From the NCBI RefSeq assembly GCF_050571805.1, contig NZ_CP192219.1: DNA of 64,000 nt, one strand, 5' to 3'. Below, piece after piece: positions 16,610 through 25,662 of this stretch. The stretch comes from Halodesulfovibrio aestuarii. GTDB taxonomy: Bacteria > Desulfobacterota > Desulfovibrionia > Desulfovibrionales > Desulfovibrionaceae. Position 1 is the stretch's first letter, and each line of letters starts with the position of its first letter. The position numbers and the translations under genes are program-made. The notes below the pieces were generated by a model that made no database searches, had not been told where the DNA came from, and worked only from the letters and a program-made list of their open reading frames with translations.

Positions 16610-17989
16610 ATGTCGTTACTTTCCCTTCCACATCGTAATTTTTTACAGAACCTTTTTTCCGAGGCAGACTGTCTACTGACACCGGAAGAAATGGTTGTGT
16701 ACGAAGCCGACGCAAGCCGTCTTGAAGGCACGCCTCTTGCTGTAGTCCGTCCAGAAACAGAAGAGCAAATAATAGAACTTATGCGTTGGGCAGATACAGA
16801 GCGCATTCCACTATACCCACGCGCCCGCGCAACAAACGTAGTGGGACTTTGTGTGCCGCAACAACCGGGTATTGTTGTTTCAACACTGAAAATGGATTCT
16901 ATTCTGGAAGTCGATTCAGATGACTTCATTGCTCGCGTTCAACCGGGAGTTATTACTGGCGACCTGCAAAAACGTGTTGAGCAGGAAAAACTATTCTACC
17001 CGCCAGACCCTGCAAGTTTAGGAATTTCCACTATCGGTGGAAACGTGGCCACCTGTGCAGGTGGTATGCGTGCACTGAAATACGGTGTTACCCGTGAATG
17101 GATACTGGGCTGCAAAGCTGTTTTGCCGGGAGGTAAAACCATTACCTGCGGTGGCCGTAACCACAAAAACGTTGTGGGACTTGATCTGCTTCGCCTGCTG
17201 ACGGGCAGCGAAGGCACGCTTGCTTTCATGACAGAAATCACACTCAAGCTAATTCCAAAACCGGAATCCACAGCTTCTATCCTCGCAGGATTCTCCAACC
17301 TTGAAGAGGCACTGCACGCTATAAAAATTATGTTTAAAGCGGGCATGCTCCCTGCTGCACTTGAATTCATGGGGCCAGAAGTTCTAGCAGCATTACAGAA
17401 TTCCAGAACTGTTCCATGGCCTTCCACGGTGACCGCTTCCTTACTGCTTCGTTTTGACGGTTCACATCAAGCCCTGAAAGCGGACTTGGAAAAAGCAGAA
17501 GCTATCTTCAAAGCATGCAACGTTCTCTGGTCTACCACAGGAATTGGCAAAGAAGAGGAAGAACCACTATGGGATGTCCGACGTTCCATTAACCCTGCTT
17601 CTTTCAAGGTAGCACCAGACAAATTTTCTGATGATGTCACGGTTCCCCGTGGCAGACTTTTGGACGCTGTAACCGGCATCCGTAAAATTGCAGATAAGTA
17701 CAGCCTGCCAATCCTTACCTTCGGTCATGTGGGTGACGGCAACATCCACGTCAACATCATGCATGATGCGTCAAACGCGGACGAATTGACTCGCGCAACA
17801 TCTGCAAAAAAAGAAATTTCAAAATTCATTCTTTCACTACGGGGAACTCTTTCCGGTGAACACGGAGTAGGCTTGGTGAAAGCGCCTTATGTTCATTTGC
17901 AGCTTAGCGAAACAGAACGGTCGCTTATGAGACAGATCAAACGTGTATTTGATCCGCATTGCATTATGAATCCAGACAAAGCGTTTTAA
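16610..17989 (+). CDS. glcD: FAD-linked oxidase, D-lactate/glycolate dehydrogenase subunit
   Basis: A 459-residue FAD-binding protein of the GlcD/D-lactate dehydrogenase family. The FAD_binding_4 half (about 40-180) has VVRPETEEQI, YPRARATNVVG and the P-loop-like GISTIGGNVATCAGGMRALKYG. The C-terminal FAD-oxidase half ends in FGHVGDGNIHVNIMHD and GEHGVGLVKAPYV. AGGA lies 7 bases ahead of the ATG. With the Fe-S partner 10 bases downstream it should oxidise D-lactate or glycolate and pass electrons toward the quinone pool or sulfate respiration. Lactate is the more likely substrate in a sulfate reducer. Confidence 0.9.
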   Translation: MSLLSLPHRNFLQNLFSEADCLLTPEEMVVYEADASRLEGTPLAVVRPETEEQIIELMRWADTERIPLYPRARATNVVGLCVPQQPGIVVSTLKMDSILEVDSDDFIARVQPGVITGDLQKRVEQEKLFYPPDPASLGISTIGGNVATCAGGMRALKYGVTREWILGCKAVLPGGKTITCGGRNHKNVVGLDLLRLLTGSEGTLAFMTEITLKLIPKPESTASILAGFSNLEEALHAIKIMFKAGMLPAALEFMGPEVLAALQNSRTVPWPSTVTASLLLRFDGSHQALKADLEKAEAIFKACNVLWSTTGIGKEEEEPLWDVRRSINPASFKVAPDKFSDDVTVPRGRLLDAVTGIRKIADKYSLPILTFGHVGDGNIHVNIMHDASNADELTRATSAKKEISKFILSLRGTLSGEHGVGLVKAPYVHLQLSETERSLMRQIKRVFDPHCIMNPDKAF

Positions 17990-17999
17990 GGGATAGCAA

Positions 18000-19334
18000 A
18001 TGACACAAGACAACACACACAAACCTACCCTTGAAACTCAACGTCCTGCAAAACAAGAGCGGGAAGCTGCCTGTATCCTCTGTGGCAAATGTGTTTCTGT
18101 ATGCCCTGTATTTCTTGCAACAAAGCAAGAGGAACTGTCTCCAAAGGCAAAACAACGCACCATTGCCTCTCTCAAAGAAAATAAGCAAAAGCTCAATATT
18201 ACAGACTGCAACAAACTTGCAGAAATGTGTGTTTCCTGTGGAAAATGCGCTCAAACCTGTCCACAGGGACTTAACTTTCCTGAACAGCTTGCCAACATTC
18301 GTGCTACGCACTCCGGTTGGCGCCAATGGGTCTGGAACCGTTGGGTCAATCAGGGCACAGTACTATGGCCTATGCTCTCAACCCTAAGTAAAGCGGCACC
18401 GGACTCCAAAGGCAAAAATGACGTAACACGTTTTGTGCAGTCTATTCAGGCAATGCAATCTCCGACAGATATTTCACCATACATTTCAGTTGCCAAGTAC
18501 GACACAGAACTCGCCAAAGGACAACGAGTCCTTCTTTTTTCCGGTTGCACTGCAAACCGTGTACAAAAGAACTGGAAGCGTAAAAGCGAATCAATTCTTA
18601 AGCATCTCGGCTATCAGCTCCTTCCGGCTAAAGACTTAACATGCTGCGGACTCACCCTTGACCACGCAGGTCTCCCTGATGCCGCACACAAAAGCCGTAT
18701 GCAGAACCTGCGGGCATGGCGTGCTGCAGAGCGTCCGCTTCTCGTTACGTTCTGTGCAACCTGCTATCTGGGATTGGCAGAGTACGCTCACGATGATTCG
18801 CTTGACTGGGCTGAAGGTGAGCAGGAAGCATGGACAAATGCACTGCGTTCTCTTTCTACCCTATGGGGAAACTCACTTTTTACAGTAGATGCACCGAGCA
18901 ATCTTCTTATACGCTACCATCAACCATGCCACTGGCATGGCAACGATGCTGATTATGCATGGTTAAAAGAAGTTCTCTACGAAGAGATCAGTGCACCGGA
19001 CTCCGCCTCCTGCTGCGGAATGGGCGGCATTTCCCAGCTTGGCAACCGTAAACTTACCCGCACCGTTGCAGGACGCTGTTGGGAAAACCTGCTTCAGAAG
19101 CCTCCTAAAAAAGATGATAGTGTGCCATGTTACAGCAACCCAAAAGGGAACTGTCTATGTGACATCTATGACGACGAAGAGGAAGAAACTTCCGAGCTAT
19201 GTGATCAGGTGGAATTCACTTATCTTGTCATCACCGGTTGCAGTGGCTGTACGCTCCAGCTTCGCGGCACAGCGCCAGTACTCAATGGTGAAAAAGTAAA
19301 GGTGGGACACTGGCTTGACATTATCGAACCATAA
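18000..19334 (+). CDS. glcF: Fe-S subunit of the lactate/glycolate dehydrogenase, with a cysteine-rich insertion
   Basis: The 444-residue electron-transfer subunit has two [4Fe-4S] ferredoxin motifs (CILCGKCVSVCP, about 25-36; CVSCGKCAQTCP, about 77-88) and two CCG domains: LFSGC...CCG...FCATCY, then HQPCHW...CCGMGG...TGCSGC. Between the CCG of the second domain and its TGCSGC end is an extra acidic stretch of about 40 residues (about 375-410) containing five further cysteines. The usual family spacing there is much shorter. Its function as a possible extra metal site is inference. Confidence 0.88.
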   Translation: MTQDNTHKPTLETQRPAKQEREAACILCGKCVSVCPVFLATKQEELSPKAKQRTIASLKENKQKLNITDCNKLAEMCVSCGKCAQTCPQGLNFPEQLANIRATHSGWRQWVWNRWVNQGTVLWPMLSTLSKAAPDSKGKNDVTRFVQSIQAMQSPTDISPYISVAKYDTELAKGQRVLLFSGCTANRVQKNWKRKSESILKHLGYQLLPAKDLTCCGLTLDHAGLPDAAHKSRMQNLRAWRAAERPLLVTFCATCYLGLAEYAHDDSLDWAEGEQEAWTNALRSLSTLWGNSLFTVDAPSNLLIRYHQPCHWHGNDADYAWLKEVLYEEISAPDSASCCGMGGISQLGNRKLTRTVAGRCWENLLQKPPKKDDSVPCYSNPKGNCLCDIYDDEEEETSELCDQVEFTYLVITGCSGCTLQLRGTAPVLNGEKVKVGHWLDIIEP

Positions 19335-19343
19335 TTGTTCCGA

Positions 19344-19357
19344 GGTGCCCGTAAGGG
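19344..19357 (+). other. Small GNRA-type hairpin downstream of the dehydrogenase genes
   Basis: TGCCC-GTAA-GGGCA followed by AAAAAGAGG. Too weak and without T run to be called a terminator. Confidence 0.35.
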
Positions 19358-19521
19358 CAAAAAGAGGCTGTACCCCTTGCCAATCTTCATTGCATTATTA
19401 ACTTAATTCCAGTACCAATTGTTGGATTGTCCTGCGCTTCAGCGACATAAATTACAGCCCCGTATTACAAATTTTCCCTCCATACTTATATGGAGTTTTA
19501 TACTGTTTTTCAGGAGAAAGA

Positions 19522-22035
19522 ATGATCAACTTCGTTATCAAGAAAGTATTCGGTTCTCAGAACGACCGCTACTTAAAAAGCCTGCGCCCGCTGATCGCAC
19601 AAATCAACGAACTCGAGCCTACTGTACAGGCCATGCAGGATGAAGATTTTTCAGCACGTATTGCCGAACTCAAGGAAGAAGTTGCCAACGGAAAAGACCT
19701 CAAAGAAATTCTCCCTGAAGTTTTTGCACTTGTTCGTGAAACCAGTGTCCGCGTACTTGGCATGCGCCACTACGATGTGCAGCTGATAGGTGGTTGTGCA
19801 TTGCATGACGGCAAAATTGCTGAAATGAAAACTGGTGAAGGTAAAACACTTGTTGCTACCTTGCCGGTTGTATTGAACGCACTTACAGGCAAAGGCGTGC
19901 ACGTAATTACCGTGAACGATTACCTTGCAACCCGTGACGCCGAATGGATGGGACAACTTTACAATTTCCTCGGCCTGACCACAGGCATCATAGTTCACGG
20001 CCTCAACGATGAAGAACGTAAAGCTGCATACGCTGCTGACATCACATACGGTACCAACAACGAGTTCGGCTTCGACTATCTGCGCGACAACATGAAGTTC
20101 TACAAAGAACAACTCGTGCAGCGCCCGCACCACTTTGCGATTGTCGATGAAGTTGACTCCATCCTCATTGATGAAGCCCGTACACCTCTCATCATCTCCG
20201 GTGCTTCTGAAGACTCCACCGCGCTGTACGGTCAGATTGATACAATCGTTCCTTACCTTAAAGAAGAAACGCACTACACTATGGATGAAAAAGCCCGCTC
20301 TGTTGCTCTTACAGACGAGGGTGTTATCCGCGTAGAAGAACTTTTAAAAATCGACAACCTGTACGACCCAACCAACATCACCCTGCAGCACCACGTATTG
20401 CAGGCATTGAAAGCACATAAGATCTTCAAACGCGATGTTGATTACATCGTAAAAGATGGTCAGGTTGTTATTGTTGACGAATTTACCGGTCGTCTCATGC
20501 CGGGCAGACGCTTCTCTGATGGTCTGCATCAGGCACTGGAAGCAAAAGAAGGCGTTAAAGTTGAAGCAGAAAACCAGACTCTTGCTTCTATCACCTTCCA
20601 GAACTACTTCCGCATGTACGAGAAACTGGGCGGCATGACTGGTACAGCAGACACTGAAGCTGTTGAATTCCAACAGATTTACAATCTTGCAGTATGTTCC
20701 ATTCCGACGAACCGCCCAATGCAGCGCAAAGATTTTCCGGACGTAATTTACCGCACCAACCGTGAAAAATTCAACGCTATTGCAGATTCCATTGCAGAAC
20801 TGCATAAATCCGGACAGCCGGTTCTCGTCGGTACAATCTCCATCGAAACATCCGAGCTTATTTCTCAGCTTCTTAAACAGCGTCGTATTCCACACAACGT
20901 GCTGAACGCAAAGCACCATGAGCAGGAAGCGGAAATCGTTGCTGAAGCAGGTCAGAAAGGTCGCGTTACTATTGCCACTAACATGGCTGGTCGTGGTACC
21001 GACATCGTGCTCGGCGAAGGCGTGAAAGAAGCTGGCGGTCTACATATTCTTGGTACTGAACGTCACGAATCCCGTCGTATCGACAACCAGTTGCGTGGTC
21101 GTTCCGGTCGTCAGGGTGACCCGGGTTCCTCCCGATTCTACCTGTCTCTGGAAGATGATCTCATGCGTCTATTTGCGTCCGAACGTATGTCCAAGATGAT
21201 GCAGAAACTCGGCATGGACGAAGGCGAGCCAATCGAAAACAGCATGGTTTCCAAAGCAATCGAAAACGCCCAGAAACGCGTTGAAGGTCGCAACTTTGAA
21301 ATCCGTAAAACGCTCCTTGATTATGATGATGTTATGAACCAGCAGCGTGAGGTTATCTACACCCTCCGCCGCGAAATCATGATGAACGAAAGTCAGGAAG
21401 AACTCATTCAGGAATTCCTCGACGATCTCATGGACGTTCTCTACGAACAGTGGAATGCAACCAAGCCGGAAGATCGCAAGGAACTAGCTGAATCACTCCC
21501 TGTACAGCTTGATGAAATTTTTAACCTGTCAGCGTCCATCAGCCTTGAATCTGTTCCTACAGAAGAAGTGGCACACAAAGCTGTTCTGGAACGCCTTGCA
21601 GTACTCAAGAACGATGCAAAAGAAGTATACGAAGATGTATTGCGTTACTTCCTTCTTGAAGAACTTGACCGCTGCTGGAAAGAGCATCTTCTCAACATGG
21701 ATCACCTGCGCGAAGGCATCGGTCTGCGCGGCTATGGCCAGCGCGATCCAAAGCAAGAATACAAACGCGAAGGCTTTGAACTCTTTCAGGATATGCTCTT
21801 CCGTATCCGCGAAAATGTATTCAAAGCTCTCACCCGCCTGCGTATTCAGCGCTCTCAAGAAGAAGAGGAGCAAATGCTGCGCGATGAATTCCGCCACAAA
21901 GAAGAGACTGACGTTACCTACTCCGGTGGTGAAGAAGAACACAAGCCTACAAAACGCTCCGAACCAAAAATCGGACGTAACGCCCCTTGCCCTTGCGGTA
22001 GTGGCAAAAAATATAAAAAATGCTGCGGCGCTTAG
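19522..22035 (+). CDS. secA: Preprotein translocase ATPase SecA
   Basis: The 837-residue motor drives proteins through SecYEG. Visible blocks: Walker A GEGKTLVATLP (about 104), VDEVDSILIDEARTPLIISG, MAGRGTDIVLG, the arginine-finger region LRGRSGRQGDPG, and the C-terminal zinc motif CPCGSGKKYKKCC that binds SecB and lipids. Length is close to the minimal SecA. AGGAGAAAG precedes the ATG. Flanked by non-coding spacers, so probably its own transcript. Confidence 0.98.
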   Translation: MINFVIKKVFGSQNDRYLKSLRPLIAQINELEPTVQAMQDEDFSARIAELKEEVANGKDLKEILPEVFALVRETSVRVLGMRHYDVQLIGGCALHDGKIAEMKTGEGKTLVATLPVVLNALTGKGVHVITVNDYLATRDAEWMGQLYNFLGLTTGIIVHGLNDEERKAAYAADITYGTNNEFGFDYLRDNMKFYKEQLVQRPHHFAIVDEVDSILIDEARTPLIISGASEDSTALYGQIDTIVPYLKEETHYTMDEKARSVALTDEGVIRVEELLKIDNLYDPTNITLQHHVLQALKAHKIFKRDVDYIVKDGQVVIVDEFTGRLMPGRRFSDGLHQALEAKEGVKVEAENQTLASITFQNYFRMYEKLGGMTGTADTEAVEFQQIYNLAVCSIPTNRPMQRKDFPDVIYRTNREKFNAIADSIAELHKSGQPVLVGTISIETSELISQLLKQRRIPHNVLNAKHHEQEAEIVAEAGQKGRVTIATNMAGRGTDIVLGEGVKEAGGLHILGTERHESRRIDNQLRGRSGRQGDPGSSRFYLSLEDDLMRLFASERMSKMMQKLGMDEGEPIENSMVSKAIENAQKRVEGRNFEIRKTLLDYDDVMNQQREVIYTLRREIMMNESQEELIQEFLDDLMDVLYEQWNATKPEDRKELAESLPVQLDEIFNLSASISLESVPTEEVAHKAVLERLAVLKNDAKEVYEDVLRYFLLEELDRCWKEHLLNMDHLREGIGLRGYGQRDPKQEYKREGFELFQDMLFRIRENVFKALTRLRIQRSQEEEEQMLRDEFRHKEETDVTYSGGEEEHKPTKRSEPKIGRNAPCPCGSGKKYKKCCGA

Positions 22036-22419
22036 ATCTGGCATAAGAGCAAGAATGCCTTCGGCGTATCTCCGACGGGTGGGACTTTGCTCCTGCACCC
22101 CACAACAGGGAAACCTGTTAGCGAAGGCCGCATGTTAATAAAGTCGATTACGGCTTAATCACGCTTTAAAAAAGGGTGGAGTTTTTAGCTCCACCCTTTT
22201 TTCGTTTAGAGAAAAATAATGAGGCATAATCCGCATCAAAACATAATCGACGGACTAAACTCGCACGCAAAAATCTTGGGAAGGGGTCTTAGGAGACAAA
22301 ATAGAAAACAAATTACAATTGAACTTTATGCTATCCATTGACATTCTACGAACTCTCGCAAAGTATGACGTTTGATTAATGAAACCACTTTTTAACCAGT
22401 AACAAAGACGAGAAATGCT
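22036..22419. other. Intergenic region secA-argJ with a tetraloop hairpin and a terminator
   Basis: Just after secA a GC-richer stretch contains AACAGG-GAAA-CCTGTT (22104-22119), a perfect 6-bp stem with a GNRA loop, near GCCTTCGGCG. It resembles the extragenic repeats common in Desulfovibrio. The terminator at 22168-22203 follows. The remaining 215 bases ahead of argJ are AT-rich with no gene seen. Confidence 0.5.
22168..22203 (+). terminator. Rho-independent terminator of secA
   Basis: AAAAAAGGGTGGAG pairs with CTCCACCCTTTTTT around a short TTTTTAG loop. The flanking A and T runs allow bidirectional use. Confidence 0.92.
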
Positions 22420-23598
22420 GTGGATACTCCTAAGGGATACAAATACGCTGCCATTGAAGGAAATTTAAAGTATTCTGGCAGACTCGACCTCGCGCTTATC
22501 GTAAGTGAAACACCGTGCGTTGCTGCAGGTACATTTACTGCAAACAAATTTCAGGCTGCTCCTGTGTTGGTTGCCAAAGAGCTTGTTGAAACTTCTTCTC
22601 GAGTTCAGGGTGTTATGATCAACGCAGGCAGCGCTAACGCATGCACCGGCGAAGAGGGAATTGCAAACTGTAAACGTTCGCTGGAGCTTGTTACGTCACG
22701 CCTCGGACTTACACCGGACGCTATCCTCCCCGCTTCAACCGGTGTTATCGGCTTACAGTTTGATATGAAAAAATGGGAAGCTGCTGCCCCGGTTCTGGCA
22801 GAAGCTGTGGGAAAACATACAGGTGATGATTTTGCGAAAGCTATCATGACCACAGACACGTTCCCTAAGAAAGCCAGTCGCTCCATCACTGTTGACGGAA
22901 AAACTGTTACTATTGCCGGTATGGCGAAAGGAGCAGGTATGATCTGCCCTAATATGGCGACCATGCTGGGTACAGTTATCACCGACGCAAAGATTGATGC
23001 AGCAATGTGGAAGCGCATTGTGAAAACTGGTGTCGACAGCTCGTTCAACTGCGTTTCTGTTGATGGCGATACTTCTACAAACGACTGTGTTCTTGCACTG
23101 GCTAACGGCGCAAGCGGGGCCAGTATTACAGAAGCCACTGAAGCAGAATTCCAGCAAGCAGTCACCGCCATTATGCGCGAGTTATCCTACCAATTGGTAC
23201 AGGACGGTGAAGGCGCCACCAAAGTAATGCAGATAATGGTTTCCGGCGCTAAAAATGACGCTGAAGCTGATCAGGTTGCCCGTACAGTGGGGCACTCCCC
23301 ACTCGTTAAGACTGCCATCTATGGCAAAGACGCCAACTGGGGTCGTATTGTTGCGGCCATAGGTCGAAGCGGCGCTGAATTTGAAGCAAATGATGTGCAG
23401 CTTACTATGTGCGGTATTGAATTATTCAAAAACAGTCAGCCAACTGATGCAGACTTTGACACTCTGCTCAAACCATATTTAGAAAAACGTGATATTCTCA
23501 TCGACATTGTTCTTGGAAACGGAGAAGGTAAAGCAGAATTATTTGCATCCGACCTTACGCACGAGTATATTAACATAAATGCGGATTATCGCAGTTAG
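22420..23598 (+). CDS. argJ: Bifunctional ornithine acetyltransferase / N-acetylglutamate synthase
   Basis: Recycles the acetyl group in arginine synthesis by moving it from N-acetylornithine to glutamate. The 392-residue protein shows the self-cleavage site KGAGMICPNMATML, where the chain splits before the threonine, and the family blocks MINAGSANACTG and YGKDANWGRI. GTG 22420 is used; the ATG at 22415 is out of frame. It is not beside other arg genes here. Confidence 0.97.
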   Translation: MDTPKGYKYAAIEGNLKYSGRLDLALIVSETPCVAAGTFTANKFQAAPVLVAKELVETSSRVQGVMINAGSANACTGEEGIANCKRSLELVTSRLGLTPDAILPASTGVIGLQFDMKKWEAAAPVLAEAVGKHTGDDFAKAIMTTDTFPKKASRSITVDGKTVTIAGMAKGAGMICPNMATMLGTVITDAKIDAAMWKRIVKTGVDSSFNCVSVDGDTSTNDCVLALANGASGASITEATEAEFQQAVTAIMRELSYQLVQDGEGATKVMQIMVSGAKNDAEADQVARTVGHSPLVKTAIYGKDANWGRIVAAIGRSGAEFEANDVQLTMCGIELFKNSQPTDADFDTLLKPYLEKRDILIDIVLGNGEGKAELFASDLTHEYININADYRS

Positions 23599-23662
23599 CA
23601 ACGTTTTTCGCGCAACACAGTAAAAAAGGCCGCATAATTTAAAATTATTTTAAAAATTGCGC

Positions 23663-23690
23663 TTGACAGTTGCCCTTCGTTTTCTGTAAA
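23663..23690 (+). promoter_or_regulatory. Promoter of tRNA-Ser
   Basis: TTGACA (23663-23668), 16-base spacer, TGTAAA (23685-23690), ending about 50 bases before the mature tRNA. The -35 is a perfect consensus. Confidence 0.7.
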
Positions 23691-23741
23691 CACTCTTTCG
23701 TCGCAACGGAGGAATTTCTTCGTTAAGACCACAAAAAACAC

Positions 23742-23835
23742 GGTGAGGTGTCCGAGCTGGCCGAAGGAGCTCCCCTGCTAAGGGAGTATACGCCTTAAAA
23801 GCGTATCGAGAGTTCGAATCTCTCCCTCATCGCCA
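23742..23835 (+). tRNA. tRNA-Ser (GCU anticodon)
   Basis: A 94-base class II tRNA with encoded CCA. Acceptor GGTGAGG pairs with CCTCATC, with one G-U pair. The anticodon arm CTCCC-CTGCTAA-GGGAG places GCT at 23777-23779. A long variable arm follows (TACGC...GCGTA), then the T arm GAGAG-TTCGAAT-CTCTC. The long variable arm and GCU anticodon identify serine, reading AGU/AGC. Confidence 0.98.
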
Positions 23836-23845
23836 GTGTTTATAT

Positions 23846-23876
23846 GGGTTGTATCGCAAGATACAACCCTTTTTTT
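23846..23876 (+). terminator. Terminator of tRNA-Ser
   Basis: GGGTTGTAT/ATACAACCC with a 6-base loop and seven T, 10 bases after the CCA. Confidence 0.9.
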
Positions 23877-24180
23877 GTGCCGAGTATTCACCCAGCAGGC
23901 TACATTTGCCCTTCGATCTTTTACTATCTCCCCAATTATCTTAGCCGCATGCGGCACATGCCTAATATACAACCTATCCAGTTAAAGATATTATGCTTTT
24001 CTAAAAAAAAGCACGGAAATACGCCTTTGGCAAAAGGCTGAAAATGAGACAGACTCAAGGCAACGTGCCAATATCTGAACAACCCCAGATAACACTCGCG
24101 ATTACGACTCTTTCATGTTTAACTGCTCTCAACGTTACCCTTTTATATTTTATCAACAGCCATCACGTTGCGGAGTCCTT

Positions 24181-25569
24181 ATGAATGAGCAATATCGCAT
24201 TGAGCACGACTCTCTTGGCGAGTTCCAAGTTCCAAAAGATGCGTACTACGGGGTACATACAGCCCGTGCGGTACAAAACTTCACCATCACCGGCATCCCC
24301 TTGCATCACTTTCCGGAGTTGGTAGTATCATTGGCGCGCGTTAAAAAAGCCTGCGCCCTGACAAACTTTGAAAGCAAACTCCTCACAGATATTCAGGCAA
24401 ATGCCATTATTGAAGCATGTGACGATATCATAGAAGGAGAGTTTCACGATCAATTTGTGGTCGATATGATGCAGGGAGGCGCGGGCACATCTACAAACAT
24501 GAACACCAACGAGGTTATTGCAAACCTTGCACTGGAAAAAATGGGGTTTGCAAAAGGTGACTATACACATCTGCACCCAAATGATCATGTTAACTGCTCG
24601 CAATCCACAAATGATGTTTATCCAACAAGTGCACGCATTGCTGTTTTGAGCAAATGCAAAGAGCTTACAGATCAACAACTGGAGCTAAGCGCAGCCTTCA
24701 AAGAACGGGCTGAAAAATTCAGTACAATCCTCAAAGTAGGCAGAACACAGTTACAAGACGCTGTACCTATCACATTAGGATCAGAATTCGCAGCCTATGC
24801 AGTAACCATTGAAGAGGATGTGGAACGTGTGGAGCAACTTTCCCAGTTGCTCAAAGAAATCAACCTTGGTGGCACTGCCATCGGTACCTGCATCAACACA
24901 CCTCCGCACTTTTCGTACAAAGCAGTCCGGCACTTGAGTGAACTTGTGGGATACGAGCTTATCCCCGCAGCTAACCTTATCGAAGCGTCTTCAGACATGG
25001 GGGCATTCGTCACATTCTCAGGAACCCTTCGCCGTATTAGTGTCAAACTGTCCAAAATATGTAATGATCTTAGGTTACTCAGCAGCGGCCCATGCGCAGG
25101 CTTCGGAGAAATTTCACTGCCTCCGGTGCAGGCTGGCTCTTCCATTATGCCGGGTAAAGTAAATCCGGTTATACCAGAAGTCGTTAATCAGGTTGCATTT
25201 CAAGTTATCGGGCACGATGTTACTGTCACTATGGCTGCTGAAGCAGGACAACTTCAACTCAATGTCATGGAACCAGTTATCATCTTAAACGTACTTCAGT
25301 CCGTTCATATGCTAGTGAATGCAATGCGTGCCCTTGCTACAAAGTGCGTTAACGGCATAACAGCCAATGAAGAGCGCTGTACCGAACTTTTACATCACAG
25401 CTCTGTTATGGCGACTGCACTCGTGCCCATTATCGGTTACGAAAAGGCTGCGGACATAGCCAAACTTTCCCTTAAAGAGCGTATTCCAGTTGCAAAAGCC
25501 GCAGCTCAACTTGGCATAATGACAGAAGAAGATGTCTATGAGACATTCAACACATGCCATTTGGCTTAA
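24181..25569 (+). CDS. aspA: Aspartate ammonia-lyase (aspartase)
   Basis: Splits aspartate into fumarate and ammonia. The 462-residue member of the aspartase/fumarase superfamily has EHDSLGEFQVPKDAYYGVHT at the N-terminus, GTSTNMNTNEVIAN, HPNDHVNCSQSTND and the signature loop GSSIMPGKVNP (about 318-328). The start is moved to ATG 24181, which has GCGGAG ahead and matches the family N-terminus; an upstream ATG at 24115 would add 22 unrelated residues. Fumarase C is the main alternative, but the aspartase-like N-terminus makes it less likely. The product fumarate can be respired or fermented. Confidence 0.9.
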   Translation: MNEQYRIEHDSLGEFQVPKDAYYGVHTARAVQNFTITGIPLHHFPELVVSLARVKKACALTNFESKLLTDIQANAIIEACDDIIEGEFHDQFVVDMMQGGAGTSTNMNTNEVIANLALEKMGFAKGDYTHLHPNDHVNCSQSTNDVYPTSARIAVLSKCKELTDQQLELSAAFKERAEKFSTILKVGRTQLQDAVPITLGSEFAAYAVTIEEDVERVEQLSQLLKEINLGGTAIGTCINTPPHFSYKAVRHLSELVGYELIPAANLIEASSDMGAFVTFSGTLRRISVKLSKICNDLRLLSSGPCAGFGEISLPPVQAGSSIMPGKVNPVIPEVVNQVAFQVIGHDVTVTMAAEAGQLQLNVMEPVIILNVLQSVHMLVNAMRALATKCVNGITANEERCTELLHHSSVMATALVPIIGYEKAADIAKLSLKERIPVAKAAAQLGIMTEEDVYETFNTCHLA

Positions 25570-25597
25570 CCACCTTCCTCTTTAATAACTGCTTATA

Positions 25598-25639
25598 AAA
25601 AAACACCCCTGACAGAGTAACTCTGTCAGGGGTGTTTTT
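25598..25639. terminator. Bidirectional terminator between aspA and the RND permease gene
   Basis: AAAAAACACCCCTGACAGAG pairs perfectly with its complement around a tiny loop; A and T runs on the two sides serve the converging genes. Confidence 0.95.
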
Positions 25640-25662
25640 TATATCAGGATAATAGGTAGCGG

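Noticed and set aside
24115..24180. 22-residue N-terminal extension of aspartase
   Set aside because: ATG 24181 has a proper ribosome site and begins at the family N-terminus; the extension is Phe/Ser-rich noise.
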